In this document: piece by piece, positions 15,145 to 23,212 of the stretch
Layout of the letters: every line of letters begins with the position of its first letter
Position numbering within the stretch: the first letter of the stretch is position 1
NCBI GenBank assembly: GCA_002339345.1
Contig: DDKM01000028.1
Location: 1-32,044, forward strand
Source: Firmicutes bacterium UBA2598
GTDB taxonomy: Bacteria; Bacillota; PH28-bin88
Direction: 5' to 3'
DNA length: 32,044 bases
Made by a program: the position numbers and the translations under genes
Notes under the pieces: model-generated
What the model was told of the DNA's origin: nothing
What the model saw: only the letters and a program-made list of their open reading frames with translations
Database searches by the model: none

Positions 15145-15792
15145 TTGAACGGTGGCGTGCCGGGTTTAAGCAGCAAACCGGGTCAAAGGAGTTTGGCGGC
15201 CAGGATTGTTGTGCCTGCGGCCATTGCCCTTTTCGTGGTCCTGTGGGTGGTTTTGTATCAACTGGCAGGCATCCGGGTTGCGGCCCAGTTGGTATTGGGT
15301 GCCGGCTTGGGCTTTGCCCTGCACCGTTCCCGCTTTTGTTTTGCGGCCGCTTTTCGTGATCTGATTTTATTCCGCGATACATCCATCGGTAAAGCGGTGG
15401 TGCTATCCCTGGCGGTGTCCACCGTTGGGTTTGCCGTAATCCAGTTCCACGCTGTCACGGCTGGCCGCCCTTTGCCGGGCAACTTGTTCGATTTTGGCCC
15501 CTATACCGCCATCGGGGCGATGTTATTTGGTAGCGGCATGGTTATGGCCGGTGGTTGTGTTTGCAGTATGCTGCTAAGGCTGGGAGAGGGGTTTATATTG
15601 GGATTGGTGGTGTTAACCGGTCTGTTGGCGGGATCCCTGTTGGGAGCCTATCACCTGGGGTGGTGGATGACGGTGTTTAAACCGCTACCGGCGGTGTTTT
15701 TGCCGGATCGCTTCGGTTGGCTGGGGGGATTGGCCCTGCAATTGCTGGTTCTGGGTTCAATTTTTATCGGACTGCGAAGGCTGGAGAAGTAG
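15145..15792 (+). CDS. YeeE/YedE family sulfur transporter, half 2
   Basis: A 215-residue membrane protein, the second half of the split transporter. It has the family features GFALHRSRFCFAAAFRDL near residue 55 and FGSGMVMAGGCVCSMLLRLGEG near 130, each with conserved Cys. About five or six helices are predicted. The TTG start has GGGGAGG about eight bases upstream; the first 15 residues are polar. It is followed 12 bases later by tusA. The order transporter-transporter-TusA is common for sulfur import followed by hand-over to a carrier protein. Confidence 0.85.
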   Translation: MNGGVPGLSSKPGQRSLAARIVVPAAIALFVVLWVVLYQLAGIRVAAQLVLGAGLGFALHRSRFCFAAAFRDLILFRDTSIGKAVVLSLAVSTVGFAVIQFHAVTAGRPLPGNLFDFGPYTAIGAMLFGSGMVMAGGCVCSMLLRLGEGFILGLVVLTGLLAGSLLGAYHLGWWMTVFKPLPAVFLPDRFGWLGGLALQLLVLGSIFIGLRRLEK

Positions 15793-15804
15793 GAGGTGGG
15801 GGAG

Positions 15805-16053
15805 ATGGAACAGCACTTTTTGGAACTGCTGGGAGAGGTTTGCCCGGTTCCCCTGCTGCGCACCCAAGCCAAGATGGCGACCCTCAAAGATGGCGATACC
15901 CTTGTGGTGGAAACCGACTTTGCCCGGGCGGTGCGCAACATCATGAACTGGTCCCAGAAATGCCAGTACCCCTTCGAGATTACGGAGATGGACAGGGGTA
16001 TCTGGCAGATCAAAATTCGCAAGTCACATGCCGGTGGGGGTAAGGCTTCTTAA
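15805..16053 (+). CDS. TusA-family sulfur carrier protein
   Basis: An 82-residue protein of the TusA/YedF/SirA family. The active Cys is C13 in EVCPVPLLRTQAKM, followed by the usual two-layer fold segments GDTLVVETDFA and WQIKIRK. TusA proteins carry sulfur as a persulfide. The ATG at 15805 has AGGAGG eight bases upstream; the GTG nine bases earlier lies inside that site. It closes the yedE operon, and its stop codon sits in a terminator hairpin. It is likely the acceptor of sulfur from the YedE pair. Confidence 0.9.
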   Translation: MEQHFLELLGEVCPVPLLRTQAKMATLKDGDTLVVETDFARAVRNIMNWSQKCQYPFEITEMDRGIWQIKIRKSHAGGGKAS

Positions 16054-16067
16054 CCCCTATTTTTTTT
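16037..16067 (+). terminator. Rho-independent terminator of the yedE-tusA operon
   Basis: GGGGTAAG (16037-16044) pairs with CTTAACCCC (16049-16057, one bulged A), followed by TATTTTTTTT. It contains the tusA stop codon and touches the stop codon of the convergent LysR gene. Confidence 0.8.
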
Positions 16068-16977
16068 CACACAGGGACAGTTCCTCCGGTCCGGCAATAA
16101 AACGGATAAACCGCTGGGCCATGGCCGGCAGGTAACCGTTGTTATGGTAGAAAATCCGGAACTGGACGGGAATACTCAGGTGAACCGGTATCTCCCAGAG
16201 AGCATTCCGGCGTAGTTCCTTTTGGACAGCCATACGGGTACAGAGGGAAATACCCATTCCGGCTTCCACAGCTGATTTGATAGCCTCGATACTGCTCATC
16301 TGGCTGACCACCCGGAAATCCTGTACCGTCATCCCGGCATCCAGAAGGGATTTGTCGAATACCTCCCGGACACCGGAGCCGGGGCTAGGCAGGATCAAGG
16401 GAACGTCCACAAGATCCGCCAGAGAACACATGGCGGTATTCTCCCAATCCTTTGTGGGGGGTGCGATAAAGACTATTTCGTCATTGGCGGCCAGCTTACA
16501 GGTCAGGTCCGCCTCCTCGGGGATGTCCACCGGACCTTCCACAATGGCCAGGTGGAACTTGTGGGACAAAAGCCGGTTGATTATATCATGGGTATTGGAT
16601 ACCTCAAGTTGCAGAGCAACTTTGGGGTATTTTTCTTTAAAAGTCCAGATGCTGCAGGGAATGGCATAATTACCGACGGTATAGGTAGCTCCGATATTGA
16701 CCACCTGGTCCTGTATGCCAAGGAGGTCATCTATTTCCTTCTCCATTACATCGTACATGGATAAAATCTTTTTGGCGTAACGGTAAAAGACCTGGCCTGC
16801 AGGGGTGGGTTCCACCCCGTTTTTGGTCCGCGCCAGCAACTGGGCGTTATAATAGCTTTCTATGGTCTTAATTTGTGAACTTAGACCGGGTTGTGAGATA
16901 TTCAACAGCTTGGCGGCGGTGGATATTTTTTTGGTGTCCACCACCATGATGAACATTTCCAGTTGATAGCGGTTCAC
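16057..16977 (-). CDS. LysR-type transcriptional regulator
   Basis: A 306-residue LysR protein. The N-terminal winged helix-turn-helix reads MVVDTKKISTAAKLL and NISQPGLSSQIKTIESYY. The effector domain begins at about residue 90 (VVNIGATYTVGNYAIP). It ends three bases from tusA (convergent) and is divergent from the molybdoenzyme operon starting at 17302, the usual position for a LysR regulator of the neighbouring operon. The GTG start has AAAGGA and a G-rich stretch upstream. A dyad at 17122-17136 is a candidate binding site. The effector is unknown; a sulfur compound is a guess from context. Confidence 0.92.
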   Translation of the reverse strand: MNRYQLEMFIMVVDTKKISTAAKLLNISQPGLSSQIKTIESYYNAQLLARTKNGVEPTPAGQVFYRYAKKILSMYDVMEKEIDDLLGIQDQVVNIGATYTVGNYAIPCSIWTFKEKYPKVALQLEVSNTHDIINRLLSHKFHLAIVEGPVDIPEEADLTCKLAANDEIVFIAPPTKDWENTAMCSLADLVDVPLILPSPGSGVREVFDKSLLDAGMTVQDFRVVSQMSSIEAIKSAVEAGMGISLCTRMAVQKELRRNALWEIPVHLSIPVQFRIFYHNNGYLPAMAQRFIRFIAGPEELSLCEKK

Positions 16978-17121
16978 TGTCCTTTTGCCCCCCCTCTAGC
17001 AAAGATTGTGAAAAAAATGTCAAAGATAAAATTTGTTTATGTGCTATAAAGAACAATTAAGTAGAGAAACAGAGGAAAACCAGATAAGGAATCGAAATGA
17101 TTTGATAAAGTGATAGATATA

Positions 17122-17136
17122 ACAATCTCATATTGT
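17122..17136. promoter_or_regulatory. Candidate LysR operator
   Basis: ACAAT-CTCAT-ATTGT is a perfect dyad with a T-N11-A frame, centred about 72 bases before the predicted start of the molybdoenzyme transcript. Activating LysR sites typically sit near -65. A second, looser dyad (TTGTT...AACAA, about 17034-17055) lies nearer lysR. Confidence 0.42.
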
Positions 17137-17165
17137 AAATCCCTCACCTATGTTTATATTAGCTG

Positions 17166-17194
17166 TTGATCCGGAAATCCCTGCATTGTAAAAG
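17166..17194 (+). promoter_or_regulatory. Possible SigA promoter of the molybdoenzyme operon
   Basis: TTGATC (17166-17171), 17-base spacer, TAAAAG (17189-17194). Both hexamers match consensus at four of six bases, as expected for an activator-dependent promoter. The leader of about 100 bases before 17302 contains an unused AGGAGG and a small hairpin (17215-17226). The rest of the 324-base gap after lysR shows nothing else supportable. Confidence 0.4.
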
Positions 17195-17301
17195 TATCGA
17201 GAATCTAAGCAGGAGGTGGAGCCACCGAGGCCTAGCCATCAGCACCATGCAAGAATCGTCGCTGCCAAAACCATCTACATGACTAAGAGGGAGGGATCCA
17301 A

Positions 17302-18030
17302 TTGACCAAACAGTTCGGATTTTTAATGGATACCAGCCTGTGTGTAGAATGCCAGGCCTGCCGAGTAGCCTGCCAAATGCAAAACCAGCTGCCCCATAAC
17401 CGGACCCTGATCAGATTCAGGTTTCAGGAAACCGGCTCATACCCCGCTGTGACCAACCATATTACCCGCATCACCTGCATGCACTGCCAACTGGCCCCCT
17501 GTGTGAAAATTTGCCCCACCGGCGCCCTGGTTAAAGGTGAGAATACCCTGACCTATTTGGCCCCAGAACGCTGCAGCGGTTGCGGCTACTGTGCCCAAAT
17601 TTGTCCCTTTAAGGTTCCCCAGGCCCTGGATAACCGTTCGTATAAGTGTATGGCCTGCCGTGAACTGGTGGAAGAGGGTAAGGAACCGGTATGTGTCTCC
17701 ACTTGCATAGCCAATGCTTTGAAATTCGGTGAAAGGGCGGAATTGCTAAAGAGTGCGGAAAAACGCGTTGCTGCACTCCAAAAGACCTTTCCCAACGCCC
17801 AGATTTACGGCCGGGAACAAATGGGCGGCCTTGGCATGCTGCTGATTTTGCGAGATGACCCTGCCGTCTACGGTCTGCCGGTCGCTCCAAGGGCAGCCGG
17901 GGAACTGGCCTTCTGGAAGGATAGCCTCCAACCAACGGGATTCAAGCTAGTGGGGGCTGCTCTGCTGGCGACGGGAGCATCCTATGCCATTGCCAGCCGG
18001 AACCACCGGCGGGAATTAAGTGAAGAGTAA
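17302..18030 (+). CDS. Four-cluster Fe-S electron-transfer subunit (FdnH/PhsB-like)
   Basis: A 242-residue ferredoxin subunit. Four [4Fe-4S] Cys groups are visible: CVECQACRVAC at 14-24, CMHCQLAPCVKICP near 55, CSGCGYCAQICP near 94 and the CMAC / CVSTC pair near 115-134. The C terminus has a DP-x-YGLPV segment and one membrane helix (LVGAALLATGASYAIA), as in formate dehydrogenase-N beta subunits that anchor to a cytochrome b. It should pass electrons between the cytochrome b (18048) and the molybdoenzyme (18747). The TTG start has GAGGGAGGGA five bases upstream. First gene of the operon. Confidence 0.9.
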   Translation: MTKQFGFLMDTSLCVECQACRVACQMQNQLPHNRTLIRFRFQETGSYPAVTNHITRITCMHCQLAPCVKICPTGALVKGENTLTYLAPERCSGCGYCAQICPFKVPQALDNRSYKCMACRELVEEGKEPVCVSTCIANALKFGERAELLKSAEKRVAALQKTFPNAQIYGREQMGGLGMLLILRDDPAVYGLPVAPRAAGELAFWKDSLQPTGFKLVGAALLATGASYAIASRNHRRELSEE

Positions 18031-18047
18031 AAGGGGGAACATCTAGG

Positions 18048-18716
18048 ATGTACAAAGGAGAGCGAATGGTGCTGCGTTTTTCCAGGGGGCAGCGGGTGGC
18101 CCACTGGGCCCTGGCGGTTTCCTTTTTCGTCTTGCTATTTTCCGGTCTAACGTTGATGATACCGTCCCTGGCCCCCCTGGCCAAGGGAGGTGTGGCCCGC
18201 ATGATCCACCGGGTGTTTGCCGTGGTGTTTATGCTGGTGCCCGTTTATTATGCCTTGGCTGACCGGAAAGGGCTGCAGGCTTTAATAACGGAATCCTTCC
18301 GCTATGACAGGGATGACCTGCTCTGGCTGCTGCGCATGCCGCGGTATTTTTTCGGCCGGGTAAAAGGGATGCCGCCCCAGGGCCGTCTTAACGCCGGGGA
18401 GAAAATCCATCATGCCCTGATTATTCTCACCTTTATCACCATCAGCCTGACTGGCCTGGTGTTGTGGTTTGGCAAGGGTAATTTAAGCCAGAATGAGTTT
18501 CTCGGCATGGTCATGCTCCATGACATCGCCATGTACATTATGGTGATACTGACCATCGGCCATCTGTATTTTACCTTTGTGTACGGTGCCCTGCAGGGTA
18601 TGGTGACTGGGTATGTAAATGAAAAATACGCTGCCTTGGAACACGCCAAGTGGCTGGCTTCCATTAAGGCGGAAAAGACTGCCGATGGGAAGCTGCCTCA
18701 ATCCAAGAGCGCCTGA
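18048..18716 (+). CDS. Cytochrome b subunit, formate dehydrogenase gamma-like
   Basis: A 222-residue membrane protein with four helices, of the cytochrome b556/b561 type found in formate dehydrogenase-N. Candidate heme His residues are in QRVAHWALA, MIHRVFAV, KIHHALII and LTIGHLYF. It ends with a cytoplasmic helix-rich tail (GYVNEKYAALEHAKW). It would exchange electrons with the menaquinone pool. The ATG at 18048 follows AGGGGGAACATCT; the ATG at 18066 has AAAGGAG and is an equally good start. It lies 17 bases after the Fe-S subunit. Confidence 0.88.
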   Translation: MYKGERMVLRFSRGQRVAHWALAVSFFVLLFSGLTLMIPSLAPLAKGGVARMIHRVFAVVFMLVPVYYALADRKGLQALITESFRYDRDDLLWLLRMPRYFFGRVKGMPPQGRLNAGEKIHHALIILTFITISLTGLVLWFGKGNLSQNEFLGMVMLHDIAMYIMVILTIGHLYFTFVYGALQGMVTGYVNEKYAALEHAKWLASIKAEKTADGKLPQSKSA

Positions 18717-18746
18717 TGCCAGAAATTACTTCTAATGGGGAGGCAG

Positions 18747-20930
18747 ATGGAATTGAAATTTACCCGCCGGACCTTTTTGAAAGCCTCGGCCGCCACCGGA
18801 GCCCTGGCGGCAACCTCCGGTTTGATTGACCAGAAGGTATGGGCCCAGGGCCAGCAGGCAGCCAGTGTGGAGATGAAACCATCCTTGTGTAACGGGTGTT
18901 CCAGCCACTGTGGCATGTGGGTCTATCTGAAAAACGGGCGGCTGTGGAAGGTGGCCGGCCATACCGACCATCCCCGGAGCAGAGGTAAACTATGTGCCCG
19001 GGCCCACGGGGCAGCCACCTGGCTGTATGACCCCAACCGGATCACCAGGCCCCTCAAACGGGAAGGGGACAAATTCAAGCCGGTTAGCTGGGAGCAGGCC
19101 CTGGACGAAATAGCTGTCAAATTAAAAGAAATCCTGGCCAAGGATGGTCCCGGAGCCATTTTTTACGGTCATAACCCCAGGGAAACCGGGGTCTTCTACG
19201 GCACCAGGTTCATGCATGCCCTGGGTGCACCGACCATCTGCACCCACAATGCCTCATGCAACACCACCTTGAACACCGGGTGGGGCGCCACGGTGGGTAC
19301 CACCCCCGGCTCCGATGTGGGAGGAGCCAAGTACATTATTTTTATCGGCCGAAATTTCGGAGAGGGCATTCGTACATCCCAGGTCACTTCCCTGACCAGG
19401 GCCATGGAAAAGGGCACCAAGGTGGTATGCATCGACCCCAGGCACAATGCCACCGCCAACCTGGCCAGCGAATGGATCCCCATCCGCCCGGGCACCGATT
19501 TGGCCTTGGTTTTGGCCATGGCCAATGTTATAATTAGTGAAGAATTGTACGATATGGCTTTTGTGGAACAGCATACCATTGGATTTGATGAATTCCGGGC
19601 CGCTGTCCAGTCCTATACCCCCGAATGGGCGGAGCCCATTACCGACATCCCGGCGGCGACCATCTACCGGCTGGCCCGGGAGTTGGCTTCCCATAAACCC
19701 AACTGCTTCATTGACCCTTCCTGGAAAGGGGCCTTTGGCACCAATTATAAGAACAGTAGCCAGACTTGCCGGGCAGTGGCTTGTTTAAATGCCCTGCTGG
19801 GCAATATGGGTACTCCGGGCGGTTTGACCTTCTATGAGGGTCCCAAATTTGGCAAGCTGGATCCGGCCAAGCATCCCGAGCCGCCCAAGCCTACCCTTCC
19901 GCGAGCCGATGGAGCAGGGGTAAAGGGTGAATGGCCCTTGGCTACCTCCCAGGGCCTGCCCCATTACCTGGCCCAGAAAGCCAAGGAAGGCAAGGTGAAG
20001 GCGGGATTCATCCGCCATCATAACCCGGTGCGCAACTTCCCGGATCCGGAGCACATGATGACCGGCTACAAAGGGCTGGAACTGTTGGTGGTGTTTGAAA
20101 CCCATCTGACGGAGACCGCCATGGCTGCCACCCATATTTTACCCGAGCCCAGCTTCCTGGAACGGGAGGAAGTGGTGGAAGGCCTGGCTGGCAAGAAACC
20201 TGCCGCCTGCCTGCGGCCACAGGTGGTGGCCAAGATCCACCCGGAAACCAGGAGCTTTGATGAAATCATCGTTGCGCTGGCCCATAAGCTGGGTATTGGC
20301 CAGTATTTCCAGTTCAGTTTGGAGGAATTGAACCGCGCTCGCCTGGCCCCACTGGGTATTACCCTGGAGGAGTTACGGCAAAAGGGTACCTTTATCGGCG
20401 AGGAGGTTCCCGTACCAGAGGTACCGGAATTTAAAACCCCTTCCGGCAAGGTGGAATTCTATGTGGCTAAGTTTGCAGAAAACGGCCATTCACCCGTGCC
20501 GGTATGGGAGGCTCCCCTGGTATCGCCCGATCCGGGCAACCCCAGGAGTTTCCGCCTGATCCACGGGAAACAGGGGTACCATTCCCACACCGCTACCGCC
20601 AATATACCCTATTTGCTGCAAATCACCAAGGATCACGATGCCGAAAGATTATGGCTAAATGCCAGCCGTGCGGCAGCCCTGGGCATCAAGGATGGCGATC
20701 TGGTACTGGTGAAATCCGCCCTGGCCAGTGGCAAGGTGCGGGTGAAGGTGACGGAAAGGCTGCACCCCGATGCCGCCTATCTGCCTTCCGGGTACGGCAG
20801 TTTTTCGCCATATCTGCCCAATGCCAGGGGCTTTGGCTTAAACCAGAATGACTTTACACCATATATGATGGAACCTCTAAACGGCCACGCCATGATGATG
20901 GAGGTCATTGTGGAGGTTCAAAAGGCTTAG
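18747..20930 (+). CDS. Tat-exported molybdopterin oxidoreductase, Phs/Psr-like
   Basis: The catalytic subunit, 727 residues. The N terminus has a twin-arginine signal (TRRTFLKASAATGALAA). A [4Fe-4S] site follows (CNGCSSHCG, then GKLCARAHG). The probable Mo ligand is C171 in CTHNASCNTT, in the place occupied by Cys in thiosulfate reductase (CTHASTC). Later motifs are GRNFGEGI, CIDPRHNATA, IRPGTDLALVLAM, and ALLGNMGTPGG. Overall order and length resemble PhsA/PsrA, so thiosulfate, polysulfide or a related sulfur oxyanion is the likely substrate; tetrathionate or other oxyanions cannot be excluded. The ATG at 18747 has GGGGAGG close by; TTG 18753 or ATG 18735 are alternatives. Confidence 0.88.
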   Translation: MELKFTRRTFLKASAATGALAATSGLIDQKVWAQGQQAASVEMKPSLCNGCSSHCGMWVYLKNGRLWKVAGHTDHPRSRGKLCARAHGAATWLYDPNRITRPLKREGDKFKPVSWEQALDEIAVKLKEILAKDGPGAIFYGHNPRETGVFYGTRFMHALGAPTICTHNASCNTTLNTGWGATVGTTPGSDVGGAKYIIFIGRNFGEGIRTSQVTSLTRAMEKGTKVVCIDPRHNATANLASEWIPIRPGTDLALVLAMANVIISEELYDMAFVEQHTIGFDEFRAAVQSYTPEWAEPITDIPAATIYRLARELASHKPNCFIDPSWKGAFGTNYKNSSQTCRAVACLNALLGNMGTPGGLTFYEGPKFGKLDPAKHPEPPKPTLPRADGAGVKGEWPLATSQGLPHYLAQKAKEGKVKAGFIRHHNPVRNFPDPEHMMTGYKGLELLVVFETHLTETAMAATHILPEPSFLEREEVVEGLAGKKPAACLRPQVVAKIHPETRSFDEIIVALAHKLGIGQYFQFSLEELNRARLAPLGITLEELRQKGTFIGEEVPVPEVPEFKTPSGKVEFYVAKFAENGHSPVPVWEAPLVSPDPGNPRSFRLIHGKQGYHSHTATANIPYLLQITKDHDAERLWLNASRAAALGIKDGDLVLVKSALASGKVRVKVTERLHPDAAYLPSGYGSFSPYLPNARGFGLNQNDFTPYMMEPLNGHAMMMEVIVEVQKA

Positions 20931-20935
20931 AAAGG

Positions 20936-21562
20936 GTGACGGTTTTGGAAAGGACGGACCGGGCCAGGGCCAGCATTTACAATTTGCTGGCGGAGCTGTT
21001 GATGCCCCCCACTGCGGAAAACTGGGAAGAACTGACCTCGCCGGGTACGGCGGAGTGGCTACAGAGCGAGCTGGCGGAGTTGGGCTGTAATCTTCCTTTA
21101 CCAGCCATGGTGGGCGGTGAGCAGTTGGATCTTGCTGCGGCAGGCGATGCCTATTATCACAGCCTGGCCCATCCCCTGGGTCAGTCCGCCCTGCCCATTG
21201 AATCCATCTACAAACCATGGACCACCGATCCTTCCTGTGAGTTAAGCATCGCCAGCGAAAAGGGTTATCTGGGGGGGGATGCCAGCGCTCACCTGGCGGA
21301 TATTTACAAGGCCCTGGATTTGGCCATTCCGCCGGAATACAGTCATGCTCCCGATCACCTCGGCTTGGAGTTATCCCTGATGGCCCTGTTGGTGGAGAAT
21401 GGCAGCAGGGAGCAACAGTCCCTGTTCCTCTCCCAGCACCTGGACTGGCTGCCGGACCTTTTAGAGGCGGCGGATGCCAGGGGTATCCATTCCCTTTACC
21501 GGGATCTGCTGGTGTTTGCCCGTGATTTCATTGCCTGGGACAGGGTAAACCTGGCAGAATAG
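20936..21562 (+). CDS. TorD/DmsD-family molybdoenzyme chaperone
   Basis: A helical protein of about 208 residues that fits the TorD family: ARASIYNLLAELLMPP near the N terminus, ESIYKPWTTDP in the middle, and the signature APDHLGLELSLMALL near 140. Such chaperones hold the Tat signal and apo-form of the molybdoenzyme until the cofactor is inserted. It starts five bases after the catalytic gene, which supports a partnership. The GTG at 20936 has a poor ribosome site; TTG 20945 has AAAGGGTG at better spacing and would remove three residues. Last gene of the operon. Confidence 0.87.
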   Translation: MTVLERTDRARASIYNLLAELLMPPTAENWEELTSPGTAEWLQSELAELGCNLPLPAMVGGEQLDLAAAGDAYYHSLAHPLGQSALPIESIYKPWTTDPSCELSIASEKGYLGGDASAHLADIYKALDLAIPPEYSHAPDHLGLELSLMALLVENGSREQQSLFLSQHLDWLPDLLEAADARGIHSLYRDLLVFARDFIAWDRVNLAE

Positions 21563-21571
21563 ATGGGTCTG

Positions 21572-21600
21572 AATCCCCCGGTTCGCCGGGGGATTTCTAT
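21572..21600 (+). terminator. Rho-independent terminator after the molybdoenzyme operon
   Basis: A 10-bp stem (21572-21581 with 21586-21595) closed by a TTCG tetraloop, followed by TCTATT. It lies 10 bases after the chaperone stop. Confidence 0.8.
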
Positions 21601-21620
21601 TACAATCCGCCCAGAGGACT

Positions 21621-21638
21621 CCCGCCTCTACAGGCGGG
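21621..21638. repeat. Second hairpin, possibly an IS605-type end remnant
   Basis: CCCGCCT (21621-21627) pairs with AGGCGGG (21632-21638). The context, CTCCCGCCTCTACAGGCGGG then GATGAATGGG, resembles ends of IS200/IS605 elements. No transposase or matching left end is present. Confidence 0.3.
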
Positions 21639-21770
21639 TGATGAATGGGCAGCCAGGCGGAAGCCCGGCATTATTGTTGCAATTTGCTAAAAGTTACTGG
21701 AAAATACAATGAATAACTAATATTTTTCATCTGGCCAGCCGTGTTTTTTTTTGTAGCAGGGAGAGGAGTT

Positions 21771-21830
21771 ATGCTTTCAGTGCAGAATCATCATTATAAC
21801 ATTTATATAACATCTTCCGCTATTTTGTAG
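21771..21830 (+). CDS. Possible 19-residue leader peptide
   Basis: A short open frame (MLSVQNHHYNIYITSSAIL) has a strong ribosome site, AGGGAGAGGAG, two to three bases before the ATG region and stops 17 bases before the MFS gene. It contains a HHYNIYI cluster. It could couple or attenuate translation of the transporter, or be chance. A weak promoter-like pair, TTGCTA (21684) and TACAAT (21705), lies upstream with a short 15-base spacer. Confidence 0.4.
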   Translation: MLSVQNHHYNIYITSSAIL

Positions 21831-21847
21831 AGAAAGGTCGAGTTGGG

Positions 21848-23158
21848 ATGCAACAGGGGATATCACCGGCCTTCCGCCGCCGCCGCTGGCTCATCTGGCT
21901 GGCCCTGGCGGGAGCATACTTTTTCGGTCAGTTTCACCGGGTTTCCTTGAACGTAATGGTAGACCAGATTGTACGGGACTTTAATCTATGGGATGCTGCA
22001 GCCGTCGGGGGTCTGGCCGCAGCATATTTTTACGCCTATGCTGCAGTGCAGATTCCGACCGGTTTTATGCTGGATTCCTGGGGGGCGCGCCGTACCCTAT
22101 TGCTGGGCATGGTCCTGGCCAGTACCGGGACCATGGTGTTCAGCGCCACCGGCTCCATAGCGGCCATGCACCTGGCCCGGTTGGCCATTGGTGCCGGCAT
22201 GGGCGTGATTTTTGTGTCCGCAGCCAAAATTTTTGCCGCATGGTACCGCACCGATGAGTTCAGCACCACCATCGGCCTGTTTCTTTTTGCCGGTAATCTG
22301 GGGGCTATCCTGGGCACTGCCCCCCTGGCATGGGGGGTTAGCCTGATGGGCTGGCGGATGGCCTACCTTCTGGCGGGAATAGCCACCTTAATGGTTGTGG
22401 TGTACTGCTGGGTGATGGTGCGTAATGAGCCACGGGAAGCGGGGTGGGAAATCAGCTTTTCCGGCAATGGTTCCGGTACCAGGTTGTCCCTTTCCGCCAT
22501 GTTCCGCCATTTGGGCAGGGCGCTGTGGAACCCCGCCACCTGGCCCCCGGTCATCGCCGGCGGGGGAATCTATGGCACCCTGATGGCCGTTGCCGGAGTC
22601 TGGGGCATCCCCTATCTGATGCAGGTTTATAACTTGAGCCGGCCCACAGCGGCCAGCTTTATGCTGATGATTTCCTTAGGATTGGCTGCCGGTTCACCCC
22701 TTGTGGGATACATTTCCGACCGGATGCGATCCCGCAAAATCCCCTATCTGGCTACGGCACTGATCTATGTACTGGTCTGGGTGGTCCTGGTGTTTTGGAA
22801 TGGCGGCCGGCCACCATTGGCGTCCCTTTATTTGCTGTATTTCTGTCTGGGCTTTTTCTCTTCCGCCACCCTTTTATCCCCGGTTATTGTGAAGGAGGTC
22901 AACAACCCCGAAGGCACCGGTGTGGTGGTCAGTGTCGGCAATATGGGTGGTTTTTTGGGTACCACTGTCATGCAAATGGTGCTTGGGGTGGCTTTGGACT
23001 TGGGGTGGCGCGGGCAGGTGGTCGGGGGCGTAAAGATTTACCCCCCGGAGGCATTTCAAATGGCCTTTGCCGTTTGCGCCCTGGTAGCCCTTGTTTCGGC
23101 AATAGTGTTGTTGTTGAGCAGGGAAACCCGTTGTGAGAACATTTACCCGATCAGGTAA
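21848..23158 (+). CDS. MFS transporter, organic anion-type
   Basis: A 436-residue permease with twelve predicted helices. The first half has AYFFGQFHRVSLNVMVDQI and the motif-A-like loop MLDSWGARRTLLLG; the second half has VGYISDRMRSRKIPYLA. The N-terminal F-HR-S pattern resembles MFS members that move organic or phosphorylated anions, but substrate assignment is not possible. The ATG has AAAGGTCGAG upstream. It follows the putative leader peptide and lies downstream of the molybdoenzyme operon behind a terminator; a link to sulfur metabolism is possible but unproven. Confidence 0.87.
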   Translation: MQQGISPAFRRRRWLIWLALAGAYFFGQFHRVSLNVMVDQIVRDFNLWDAAAVGGLAAAYFYAYAAVQIPTGFMLDSWGARRTLLLGMVLASTGTMVFSATGSIAAMHLARLAIGAGMGVIFVSAAKIFAAWYRTDEFSTTIGLFLFAGNLGAILGTAPLAWGVSLMGWRMAYLLAGIATLMVVVYCWVMVRNEPREAGWEISFSGNGSGTRLSLSAMFRHLGRALWNPATWPPVIAGGGIYGTLMAVAGVWGIPYLMQVYNLSRPTAASFMLMISLGLAAGSPLVGYISDRMRSRKIPYLATALIYVLVWVVLVFWNGGRPPLASLYLLYFCLGFFSSATLLSPVIVKEVNNPEGTGVVVSVGNMGGFLGTTVMQMVLGVALDLGWRGQVVGGVKIYPPEAFQMAFAVCALVALVSAIVLLLSRETRCENIYPIR

Positions 23159-23212
23159 TTAACTGCATATTCCAACCTTCCGGGACAAACAATATGACCG
23201 GAGGTGAAGAAC

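Noticed and set aside
17195..17301. Possible molybdenum-cofactor riboswitch or leader peptide before the molybdoenzyme operon
   Set aside because: I could not match the Moco RNA core; the GTG frame at 17217 overlaps its own AGGAGG and the ATG at about 17250 has no ribosome site.
18747..20930. Selenocysteine in the molybdoenzyme
   Set aside because: The Mo-ligand position is an ordinary Cys codon (TGC) and there is no in-frame TGA.
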